From Prescottella equi (lineage in GTDB: Bacteria; Actinomycetota; Actinomycetes; Mycobacteriales; Mycobacteriaceae), in contig NZ_LWTX01000005.1 of assembly GCF_002094305.1 (NCBI RefSeq), positions 287,357 to 351,356 on the forward strand: a stretch of 64,000 nucleotides of DNA, given 5' to 3'. Shown here one piece after another: positions 8,684 through 16,880 of this stretch (the stretch's first letter is position 1; each line of letters begins with the position of its first letter). Made by a program: the position numbers and the translations under genes. Under the pieces are notes generated by a model, which was not told the DNA's origin, did no database searches, and saw only the letters and a list, made by a program, of their open reading frames with translations.

Positions 8684-9520
8684 TCAACCGAGGTCACGGA
8701 TCCACTCCGCGATTCGATCGACCGTGCTGTCCGGGGTGCTTATCCACCCGTTGTGGCCCAACGGTTCGGGTTGGTGCCACACGGTCACCTCGGAACCCGA
8801 CAATTTGTTCAAAAGGTTGGCCGACGCGCTGCGCGGTGCCAGGTCGTCGCCCTCGATCGAAATCGACAGCACGGGCAGTTTCAGCCGTCCGATCCGCTCC
8901 TCGTAGTCGATGTCCGCGCCTGCCGGCTCGATACGCCCGCTGCGCGCGAACCGCGACCAGTCCGAGATCAGCACCCGCGACTGCCGACCGAAACCGCCGA
9001 CGTCCAACCGGTCCCCGGGCCAGAACCCGGCGACACTCGCCGTGATCGACATGGCCGCCGAACCCAGCAGCACGCCGGGAGAGCGGGTTCCGGGAAAACC
9101 TCGGTAATACGGCGAACCGGACGCCACCAGGATCAGCCCGCCCAGCCGCCCTCGGATCCGAGCCGCGTACATCACTCCGAGTTGCCCGCCCATGCTGTGC
9201 CCCAACAGGAACGGCGTGCTGGCGTCGAACCGCTCCCGAACCACCTCGAACATCGCCGGCAGGTCCACCGACACCAGTTCCTGGTAGCCGAACGCGCTCG
9301 ACGCGCTCGGCCGCGGCCGACTGTCCCCCTGCCCGCGCAGCTCGCACGTCGCCGCGCAGAAGCCGTGGTCGACAATCGAATTGGCGAACCTGTCGTAGAA
9401 CGCGCCGGGGATACCGAGCCCCGGGACGATCACCACGACGGGCGCACCCTCGGGCCCGGGAAACAGCCGGACCGGCGTCGTCGTCCCGTCGGGCATCTGG
9501 ATCGGCACGGTCTCCACCAC
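8684..9520 (-). CDS. Alpha/beta hydrolase
   Basis: 278 aa, GTG start. Serine-hydrolase elbow GHSMGG (Ser109) follows a PGLG oxyanion-type loop near residue 33. Likely Asp is in SIEGDDLAP and His in LGHNGW near the C terminus. No signal peptide, so probably cytoplasmic. The fold is that of the lysophospholipase/esterase branch, and the substrate is not predictable. It is a single gene with its promoter side facing the GTGTGTGA repeat cluster. Confidence 0.85.
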   Translation of the reverse strand: MVETVPIQMPDGTTTPVRLFPGPEGAPVVVIVPGLGIPGAFYDRFANSIVDHGFCAATCELRGQGDSRPRPSASSAFGYQELVSVDLPAMFEVVRERFDASTPFLLGHSMGGQLGVMYAARIRGRLGGLILVASGSPYYRGFPGTRSPGVLLGSAAMSITASVAGFWPGDRLDVGGFGRQSRVLISDWSRFARSGRIEPAGADIDYEERIGRLKLPVLSISIEGDDLAPRSASANLLNKLSGSEVTVWHQPEPLGHNGWISTPDSTVDRIAEWIRDLG

Positions 9521-9582
9521 GGTTCGAGCCTATGCCCACGCCGTCCGCGAGACCCGGCATTCGGCGGCGCTGCCTACGCCGA

Positions 9583-9664
9583 GAGGTCACACACCACCTG
9601 TCGGCGTCACACAGCGAATGCGTGCGCACGCGGTGTGTGACGCCCACGAACGGTGTGTGAACTC
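9583..9664. repeat. Nested inverted repeats of TCACACACC/GGTGTGTGA
   Basis: Four copies of a TCACACA-type motif in about 80 bp, two in each orientation. The outer arms are GAGGTCACACACC (9583-9595) and GGTGTGTGAACTC (9652-9664). The inner arms are GCGTCACACAGC (about 9604-9615) and GCGGTGTGTGACGC (9630-9643). The arrangement is a double palindrome between the divergent alpha/beta-hydrolase and PspC genes. It could be an operator cluster or a degenerate intergenic repeat element. Confidence 0.6.
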
Positions 9665-9780
9665 GACCGCGCCGGGTTCGACGGCGGCGCCCCACACCAC
9701 ACCCCGAACCGAAAGATCAGGGTGCAGATCGGGGGGAATCCCGATGGTTTCACGGCCCGCCGCGCACCAGACTCGATGTC

Positions 9781-9981
9781 ATGACCTCCAGCGAATTGCC
9801 CCGCCCGTTCGTCCGCTCCAGCAGCCAGCGCATGCTCTCCGGCGTGTGCGGCGGCATCGCCGAGTACTTCGGCATCGACGTCAACCTCGTGCGCGTCGCC
9901 GCCGTCGTCGGCGCGTTCGTCTCGTTCGGCACCGTCGCGCTGATCTACCTCGCGGCCTGGATGATCATGCCCAGCGAGTGA
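9781..9981 (+). CDS. PspC domain membrane protein
   Basis: 66 aa, nearly all PspC domain: the RMLSGVCGGIAEYFGID signature (residues 17-33) followed by one transmembrane segment (about 38-63). PspC proteins take part in phage-shock-type envelope stress sensing and anti-sigma roles in larger homologs. The stand-alone short form is common in actinobacteria with unclear function. It has its own terminator, convergent with groEL2. Confidence 0.88.
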   Translation: MTSSELPRPFVRSSSQRMLSGVCGGIAEYFGIDVNLVRVAAVVGAFVSFGTVALIYLAAWMIMPSE

Positions 9982-10012
9982 CCGCTGCACCGCGGCGGAT
10001 GCGAAATGCGAG

Positions 10013-10045
10013 AAGCCCGGGACACCGTGATGGTGTCCCGGGCTT
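10013..10045. terminator. Bidirectional terminator between pspC and groEL2
   Basis: 14-bp perfect inverted repeat AAGCCCGGGACACC / GGTGTCCCGGGCTT with a 5-nt loop, then a T-containing tail on both strands. The two genes converge on it. Confidence 0.85.
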
Positions 10046-10083
10046 CTTCGTCTTACCTGAGCTCAGGCGTTCCGATCGTCAGA

Positions 10084-11772
<1,689 letters not shown>

Positions 11773-11848
11773 TTACGCTTCCGGCCAGGCTCGGTGCCCG
11801 CGACGGACGACCAGGGGTGTCTAGGTACCCGGTCTCACCGTCCCGACC

Positions 11849-11873
11849 TGGCACTCACGTGTCGCGAGTGCCA
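11849..11873. promoter_or_regulatory. CIRCE element (HrcA operator), proximal copy
   Basis: TGGCACTC-N9-GAGTGCCA matches the CIRCE consensus TTAGCACTC-N9-GAGTGCTAA with altered ends. It is about 140 bp upstream of the groEL2 start. Confidence 0.9.
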
Positions 11874-11882
11874 AGTGCCTTT

Positions 11883-11908
11883 TTAGCACTCGTAGGGGGT
11901 GAGTGCAA
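11883..11908. promoter_or_regulatory. CIRCE element (HrcA operator), distal copy
   Basis: TTAGCACTC-N9-GAGTGCAA, closer to consensus than the first copy. The two centres are about 35 bp apart, so two HrcA dimers could bind side by side. Confidence 0.9.
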
Positions 11909-11952
11909 CGTCCGGGAGGGGCCTGCACGGTCACGAATGGGGCGCCCGATCG

Positions 11953-12477
11953 TTACCGACCGAGGCAGGTCTGCCCGGTCTTCAGATTCCACGCGAACGA
12001 CAGCGGACCCATGCAGTTGACGCCGCCCTGCTCGGCCGTCGCACCCGAGCCCCAGCCGGCGACCGCGAACGTCGCGAAACCGTCGTCGGCCCACGAGTGG
12101 GCGATGCCGCCACCGATCGCCAGCGCGAGCGACTGACCGTTGCCACGCGACGCGCTCAGCGCGGTGCCGTAACCGGTCGCGAGGCTGTTGGACGAGCCCA
12201 GATCCTGCGCGACCGACACGGCAGTGCCGCTGTCCATCGCCGCCGAGCGGGCCACGCCCTGCTCGAAGGCCTGCGCGCCACAGCTCGCGAACTCCGACAC
12301 CTGGATGTCGTTGGGCGACATCGGGGACGTGCACACCACGGGCGCGGCCGACGCGGAACCCGCACCGATCAGCGAAATGCCCGCAGCCAGACCGATTCCC
12401 GCGACAGCGGCAACCGCCGTCCGAGTCATCCGTCGACCGAGGTTCGAGATCGCACCGAAGCGGGAAATGGTCGACAT
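11953..12477 (-). CDS. Small secreted protein of unknown function
   Basis: 174 aa from the ATG with ribosome site GAAGGAG (MSTISRFGAIS...). A longer frame upstream has no site. The N terminus has RRMTRT and a hydrophobic segment ending GSASA, with probable cleavage after about residue 44. The mature domain (about 130 aa) has four Cys (in VVCTSP, ASCGAQ, VNCMG and QTCLGR), probably two disulfides. It is Ser/Ala/Gly rich with repeated SLA/ALS segments suggesting a small beta solenoid or sandwich. Similar small secreted proteins of unknown role are common in Nocardia/Rhodococcus. Promoter side faces the HAD gene; the 3' end is near the groEL2 CIRCE region. Confidence 0.75.
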   Translation of the reverse strand: MSTISRFGAISNLGRRMTRTAVAAVAGIGLAAGISLIGAGSASAAPVVCTSPMSPNDIQVSEFASCGAQAFEQGVARSAAMDSGTAVSVAQDLGSSNSLATGYGTALSASRGNGQSLALAIGGGIAHSWADDGFATFAVAGWGSGATAEQGGVNCMGPLSFAWNLKTGQTCLGR

Positions 12478-12587
12478 GCAGACTCCTTCACGAGCGGGAA
12501 AGCAGAGAGCTGAGCGTGCCCGGAACAGTACCCGCAGCGGACCGCGATACCCGGGATTTCGATAGCACGCCGAAGAAGCTCGGCGCG

Positions 12588-13367
12588 TCACCCGAGCCGA
12601 TCGAGCAGCGCCGGCAGGTCCGCGACCGAGTCGAGGATGTGGTCGGGCCGATCCACCGCCAGATCGAGCACCGGCTGCCGGAACTTGCCGGTGCGCACCA
12701 GCACCCCGGTCATGCCCACCCGCTGCGCCGGCAACACGTCGCTGCGGAAGTCGTCACCCACCATCACAGTCGACGCCGGATCGGCGCCCATCAGTTCGGC
12801 CGCGGTGAGGAAACCCGCGAGCGACGGCTTGCCCACCGACACGATCCGCGACCCCGACGCGTCCTCGAGGCCCGGCAGGTACGCGCCCGTGTCCAGTCGC
12901 AGCCCGTCCGACTCGGACCACATCAGCGCGCGGTGCATCGCGACCACCGGCACGCCCGAGACCATCAGGTCCAGCACCCGGCTGAGCGCCTCATGGGTGA
13001 ACTCCGGGCCCGCGCCACCGATCACGACGACGCGCGGGTCGACGTCGTCGAACTCGACGTCCGGCATGTCGGCGCGGATGTCGCCGTGATTGAGCAGCAG
13101 CACCGGCTCGCCCGGATACGTCGAGCGCAGGTACTCGGTGGTGAGCCGCGCAGCCGTCACGATCTCCTCCGGCCGGACGTCGAAGCCGGCGGCACCCAGC
13201 GCCGCCGCGATCTCGTCGCACGTCCGGGACGTCGTGTTGGTGAGGAACGCGCGGACGCCGCCGCGTCGGCGCACCTCCGCGAGCGCCTCCACGGCGCCCG
13301 GCACCGGCTTCCAGGAGGTGACGAGCACCCCGTCGATGTCGAACAGCACGCCCTCGACCCCGGTCAT
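12588..13367 (-). CDS. HAD-IIA family phosphatase (NagD/LHPP-like)
   Basis: 259 aa starting MTGVEGVLFDIDGVLV. HAD motif I has the nucleophile Asp10 and acid Asp12. Motif II is FLTNTTSR and motif III/IV are GKPS (Lys) and MVGDDFRSDV. The large cap between motifs II and III is the IIA type (NagD, phosphoglycolate/nitrophenyl phosphatases, LHPP). Cytoplasmic; substrate uncertain. The open frame extends far upstream, but the family N terminus fixes the start. It is divergent from the SRPBCC gene. Confidence 0.88.
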   Translation of the reverse strand: MTGVEGVLFDIDGVLVTSWKPVPGAVEALAEVRRRGGVRAFLTNTTSRTCDEIAAALGAAGFDVRPEEIVTAARLTTEYLRSTYPGEPVLLLNHGDIRADMPDVEFDDVDPRVVVIGGAGPEFTHEALSRVLDLMVSGVPVVAMHRALMWSESDGLRLDTGAYLPGLEDASGSRIVSVGKPSLAGFLTAAELMGADPASTVMVGDDFRSDVLPAQRVGMTGVLVRTGKFRQPVLDLAVDRPDHILDSVADLPALLDRLG

Positions 13368-13499
13368 GAATCCGAGGGTAACCAGCGCGACCGGTCCGTG
13401 CTGCGCTGCCGGAAAAGTGACCTGCTGCACAACGGACGCTAGGATCGACCGGTACGCGTGACCTCCTGTACCACCTAACCCGAAACCGGAGAGCCGACC

Positions 13500-13967
13500 G
13501 TGACGAACACCCTCGAAGCCAGCATCGAGATCGCCGCCACCCCGCAGGACGTGTGGACGATCGTGTCCGACCTCAAGCGGATGGGCGAGTGGAGCCCGCA
13601 GTGCCGCAAGATGCGTGTGTCCGGCGAGGTCCGAGAGGGCACCAAGACGTTCAACATCAACCGCAAGGGCTTCCTGGTGTGGCCGACGACGTCCAAGGTC
13701 GTCCGCTTCGAGCCCAACAAGGCCATCGCGTTCCGGGTCAACGAGAACCGCACCATCTGGTCGTACACCCTCGAGCCCACCGAGACCGGTACCCGCGTCG
13801 TCGAGCGCCGTGAGGCCCCCACCGGCACCAGCCAGGTATCGCAGTTCCTGATCAAGACCGTCCTCGGCGGCGCCGAGTCCTTCGAGGCCGACATGATCGT
13901 CGGGATGAACGCGACCCTCGCGCGTATCAAGAACGAGGCCGAAGCCCTCGCCGTCGGCTCCCGGTAG
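13500..13967 (+). CDS. SRPBCC (START/polyketide cyclase-like) protein
   Basis: 155 aa, GTG start with GGAG ribosome site. The N-terminal pattern IEIAATPQDVWTIVSDLKRMGEWSP is the classic SRPBCC opening, followed by beta strands and a long C-terminal helix (about 125-150). These helix-grip proteins bind hydrophobic ligands. Mycobacterial relatives are annotated as polyketide cyclase/dehydrase without proven activity. A TAGGAT -10-like box lies about 55 bp upstream. Confidence 0.82.
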   Translation: MTNTLEASIEIAATPQDVWTIVSDLKRMGEWSPQCRKMRVSGEVREGTKTFNINRKGFLVWPTTSKVVRFEPNKAIAFRVNENRTIWSYTLEPTETGTRVVERREAPTGTSQVSQFLIKTVLGGAESFEADMIVGMNATLARIKNEAEALAVGSR

Positions 13968-14061
13968 CACATCGCGACCCACCGGTTCTCGGTGGTCACG
14001 TAACCTGTGTCAGCACGAGCGGCACACGCCGCCGTCACACTCGAACAGGTAAGAGGAGCCC

Positions 14062-14775
14062 GTGGCACGTCGACCGACACCCCCTGGTACCCCCCAGCCC
14101 ACCGGCGTCGGCCACGTCATCGGCCTCGTCAAGGCGGCCGTCCCGCCGCTGCATCCGGCGGGTCTGCCGTTCGTGCTGACCCCCCTCGCGGTGGCCGCGG
14201 TGGGACGCAACCGCAAGTGGGTGCGTCGCGCCGGGCTCGCGTCCGCGGCCGCGTGCGCCACGTTCTTCCGGCACCCGCACCGGGTGCCGCCGAACCGGCC
14301 CGGCGTCGTCGTGGCGCCGGCCGACGGTGAGGTGGCGCTCGTCGACACCGCCGTCCCCCCGGCCGAACTCGGCATGGGCGATCAGCCGCTGCCGCGCGTG
14401 AGCATCTTCCTGTCGGTCCTCGACGTGCACGTCCAGCGCACACCCGTCGCCGGACTGGTCAGGAAGGTGGTGCACCAGCCCGGCCAGTTCCTGTCCGCGG
14501 ACCTGGCCGACGCCAGCGAGGTCAACGAGCGCAACAGCATGCTGATCGAGACGCCCGACGGCCACGACGTCGCCGTCGTACAGATCGCCGGCCTGCTCGC
14601 CCGCCGCATCGTGTGCGAGGCCAAGGAGGGCGACAAGCTCACCATCGGCGACACGTACGGACTCATCCGGTTCGGCTCCCGCGTCGACACGTACTTCCCC
14701 GCCGGCACCACGCTGCTCGTCGAGCGCGGCCAGCGCACCGTGGGCGCCGAGACCGTCCTCGCGCAGCTGTCGTGA
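14062..14775 (+). CDS. psd: Phosphatidylserine decarboxylase proenzyme
   Basis: 237 aa, GTG start with GAGGAG ribosome site. It makes phosphatidylethanolamine from phosphatidylserine at the membrane. The proenzyme cuts itself at Gly205-Ser206 in RFGSRVD, giving a beta chain and a 32-residue alpha chain with a pyruvoyl group. Other conserved parts are FFRHPHR, APADGEV and the [13 protein letters not shown]is motif. The short, soluble-like type II form matches Rv0437c. Its stop overlaps the pssA start (GTGA), so psd-pssA is one coupled unit for PE synthesis. Confidence 0.95.
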   Translation: MARRPTPPGTPQPTGVGHVIGLVKAAVPPLHPAGLPFVLTPLAVAAVGRNRKWVRRAGLASAAACATFFRHPHRVPPNRPGVVVAPADGEVALVDTAVPPAELGMGDQPLPRVSIFLSVLDVHVQRTPVAGLVRKVVHQPGQFLSADLADASEVNERNSMLIETPDGHDVAVVQIAGLLARRIVCEAKEGDKLTIGDTYGLIRFGSRVDTYFPAGTTLLVERGQRTVGAETVLAQLS

Positions 14776-15611
14776 GACCGGGCCGCCCCAGCGGACGGAA
14801 CGCCGTCCGATTACTGCCGAGCATGATCACGATCCTCGCGCTGTGCAGCGGGCTGTCGGCGGTGAAGTTCGCCCTCGACGGTGAACTGGGGACCGCGCTC
14901 GCGATGATCGGCGCCGCGGCCGTCCTCGATTCGCTCGACGGCCGCATCGCCCGCATGCTCGACGCCACCAGCAAGCTCGGCGCCGAACTCGACTCGCTGG
15001 CCGACGCCATCTCGTTCGGCGTCGCGCCCGCGCTCGTGCTGTACGTGACGCTGCTCGACGGCAACAACTTCGGCTGGATCATCGCGCTGCTGTTCGCCGT
15101 CAGCATCGTGCTGCGCCTGGCCCGGTTCAACACGCTGCTCGACGACGACACGGTGCCCGCCTACACGAAGGACTTCTTCGTCGGCGTACCCGCACCGGCC
15201 GGCGCCCTGATCGCTCTGACGCCGCTGGCGGTCTACATCCAGTGGGGTGACGGGTGGTGGTCGTCGATCGGTGTCGTCACCGTGTGGACGCTGCTGTCGG
15301 CGGCGCTCATCGTCAGCCGCATCCCCACGCTCGCGATGAAGTCGGTGTCGGTGCCCGGTCACATGGCCGCCGCACTCCTGGTACTCGTCGCACTCGCCGC
15401 CGCAGCGCTCGTCACGTACCCGTACATCCTGCTGATGGTGCTCGTCGGCGTGTACCTCGTGCACATCCCATTCGCGATCCGCTCGAAGCGGTGGGTCGCC
15501 GCCCGCCCCGAGACGTGGGACTTCAAGCCGTCCGAGCGTCGTGCCATCCGCCGCTCCCCCAACGGCAACCGCCGCTCCGCCGCCCGCCTGGGCCTGCGCC
15601 GCCCCCGCTGA
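14772..15611 (+). CDS. pssA: CDP-diacylglycerol-serine O-phosphatidyltransferase
   Basis: 279 aa from the GTG overlapping the psd stop. The CDP-alcohol phosphotransferase motif D-G-x2-A-R-x8-G-x3-D-x3-D is complete in [16 protein letters not shown] followed by AELDSLAD. About seven transmembrane helices follow, then a basic tail ([18 protein letters not shown]). It makes phosphatidylserine for Psd, as in Rv0436c. In M. tuberculosis the next gene is the AAA ATPase Rv0435c; here a repeat array and an opposite-strand gene intervene. Confidence 0.95.
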   Translation: MRPGRPSGRNAVRLLPSMITILALCSGLSAVKFALDGELGTALAMIGAAAVLDSLDGRIARMLDATSKLGAELDSLADAISFGVAPALVLYVTLLDGNNFGWIIALLFAVSIVLRLARFNTLLDDDTVPAYTKDFFVGVPAPAGALIALTPLAVYIQWGDGWWSSIGVVTVWTLLSAALIVSRIPTLAMKSVSVPGHMAAALLVLVALAAAALVTYPYILLMVLVGVYLVHIPFAIRSKRWVAARPETWDFKPSERRAIRRSPNGNRRSAARLGLRRPR

Positions 15612-15640
15612 GCCCGGCTTTCCCTGCCCCTCCTCCCTCC

Positions 15641-15745
15641 CGCGTTTTGCGCACTTATCGCGGGAATCCCGGCCCCCTTCTCGCGTTTTGCGCACTTATC
15701 GCGAGGGGCGGGGGCCGAGTTTTCGCGTTGCGCGCACTTGACGCG
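15641..15745. repeat. Dispersed 22-bp repeat, locus 1 (three direct copies)
   Basis: Two identical 22-bp copies (15641-15662, 15682-15703; core TTTTGCGCACTTATCGCG) and one degenerate copy (15724-15745), all in the same orientation and 41-42 bp apart. The spacers are 19 and 20 bp and GC rich. It lies between the convergent pssA and nuclease-like genes. Confidence 0.9.
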
Positions 15746-15753
15746 GGCGGTGG

Positions 15754-16641
15754 TCAGAAGTGGCGGGCCCGGGCGCTTCGGGCGCGCAGCACGGCGCCGT
15801 AGATCTCGTCGATCACGACGTCGGGGTTCACCATCATCTCCTTGGTGACGAAGTGGATCTGCCAGCCGGCCTGCCGGAGCTTGTTCTGCCGGACCCGGTC
15901 CCGCGCTATCGCCGAACCCTGCCCGTGCCACTCCCCGTCGTACTCGACGACCAGGCGTTCCTCCTCGAATCCGAAGTCGACGCGCGCGACGAACTCGCCG
16001 TCGGCGTAGATCTGCAGTTGCGGCTCCGGATGCAGTCCCGCGAAGTGCATCCGCACGCGCAGCTTCGATTCCGGCGGGGACTCCGCTCGCGGATCGCAGA
16101 GCGCCAACGCCTCCCGCGCCCGCACGATGCCGTGATCGTGCCGGCCCTCGAAATACGACGCCATGCGCGCCACGGTCGTCAGCTTCGCGCGCAGGATCCG
16201 GTCGGCGTCGGCGACGGCGCGGACGAGTGGCCCCGTCGAGAGCACGTCGAACGTCATGCGTTCGGGGCGGGCGATCGCGATCTGCTCCCACGGCTGATGG
16301 TCGCCGGCGTCGATCGCGACGCGTCGAACGTTCAATCCCGGACGCCGGTTGACCCGACATCCGGGCAGCGCGATCACGTCCACCGGATCCGACGCCGAGG
16401 CAAGGTCGACGCCCCGCACCACCGCGGCCGACCGGCCGGTGAGCACCAGCGTCCCCTCGCCGGTGAGCGCGGCGGCCCGGCATCGCAGTTCGTGGCTGAC
16501 GCGCACCCCGGTCGGGCAGTAGACGCCGCGGAACAGTCGGCGAACGCGGGGGCCGCGCAGGTCCGACGGGCGGAGCGCTCCCTCCCGGACGGCATCGCGT
16601 CCGACGAACACCTCGGGCAGTTCGGGTCTCTTCCTCCTCAT
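15754..16641 (-). CDS. AbiEi-like/DUF559-type nuclease-fold protein
   Basis: 295 aa. The N-terminal 60 residues (VFVGRDAVREGALRPSDLRGPRVRRLFRGVYCP) look like the winged-helix domain of AbiEi-type antitoxin proteins. The C-terminal about 100 residues fit a Vsr/DUF559 PD-(D/E)xK nuclease fold: Glu in ESKLRVRM, Asp in ARVDFGFE, the LVVEYDGEWHG strand, then DRVRQNKLRQAGW. Such proteins are abundant orphans in actinobacteria with no proven role. This copy interrupts the otherwise conserved psd-pssA-AAA ATPase order and is bracketed by two 22-bp repeat arrays. Nuclease activity is inference from the fold. Confidence 0.72.
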   Translation of the reverse strand: MRRKRPELPEVFVGRDAVREGALRPSDLRGPRVRRLFRGVYCPTGVRVSHELRCRAAALTGEGTLVLTGRSAAVVRGVDLASASDPVDVIALPGCRVNRRPGLNVRRVAIDAGDHQPWEQIAIARPERMTFDVLSTGPLVRAVADADRILRAKLTTVARMASYFEGRHDHGIVRAREALALCDPRAESPPESKLRVRMHFAGLHPEPQLQIYADGEFVARVDFGFEEERLVVEYDGEWHGQGSAIARDRVRQNKLRQAGWQIHFVTKEMMVNPDVVIDEIYGAVLRARSARARHF

Positions 16642-16693
16642 GACTCGTCACAGTGCCCTACGACGGCGAACCGACCCCGGTCCGAACACCGAG

Positions 16694-16702
16694 TTATCCA
16701 CA
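16694..16702 (+). promoter_or_regulatory. DnaA-box-like sequence
   Basis: TTATCCACA equals the canonical DnaA 9-mer, and a second related 9-mer (TTCTCCACA) follows 10 bp later. Both lie in the divergent region upstream of the AAA ATPase gene. A chance match cannot be excluded. Confidence 0.3.
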
Positions 16703-16733
16703 GCCTCCACGCTTCTCCACAGCCCACCCCCTT

Positions 16734-16839
16734 CGCGTTTTGCGCACTTATCGCGAGAATCCGGGTCCCCCACGTCGCGATAAGTGCGCAAAACGCGGGA
16801 GGGAGGGGCGCGGCAGGTGCGATAAGTGCGCAAAACGCG
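16734..16839. repeat. Dispersed 22-bp repeat, locus 2 (one direct, two inverted copies)
   Basis: Copies at 16734-16755 (plus), 16776-16797 (inverted) and 16818-16839 (inverted, first base changed), start-to-start 42 and 42 bp. The first two form a long dyad with a 20-nt spacer. Unlike the other loci this one lies between divergent genes, so a simple terminator role does not fit here. Confidence 0.9.
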
Positions 16840-16867
16840 GGGAGACAGGGGACGCGACGGGCCGCAC

Positions 16868-16880
16868 TAGGCTGGACCGC
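16868..16880 (+). promoter_or_regulatory. Leaderless promoter of the AAA ATPase gene
   Basis: TAGGCT -10 box followed by 7 nt and then the GTG start. There is no ribosome site, so transcription probably starts at the initiation codon. Confidence 0.6.

Noticed and set aside
13368..13982. N-terminal extension of the HAD phosphatase
   Set aside because: The frame stays open upstream but overlaps the SRPBCC gene, and the family N terminus begins at MTGVEGVLFDIDG.
15641..16839. CRISPR array
   Set aside because: Repeats with similar-length spacers are present, but copies are only two or three per locus, occur in both orientations, spacers are GC-rich and partly alike, and no cas genes are in the window.
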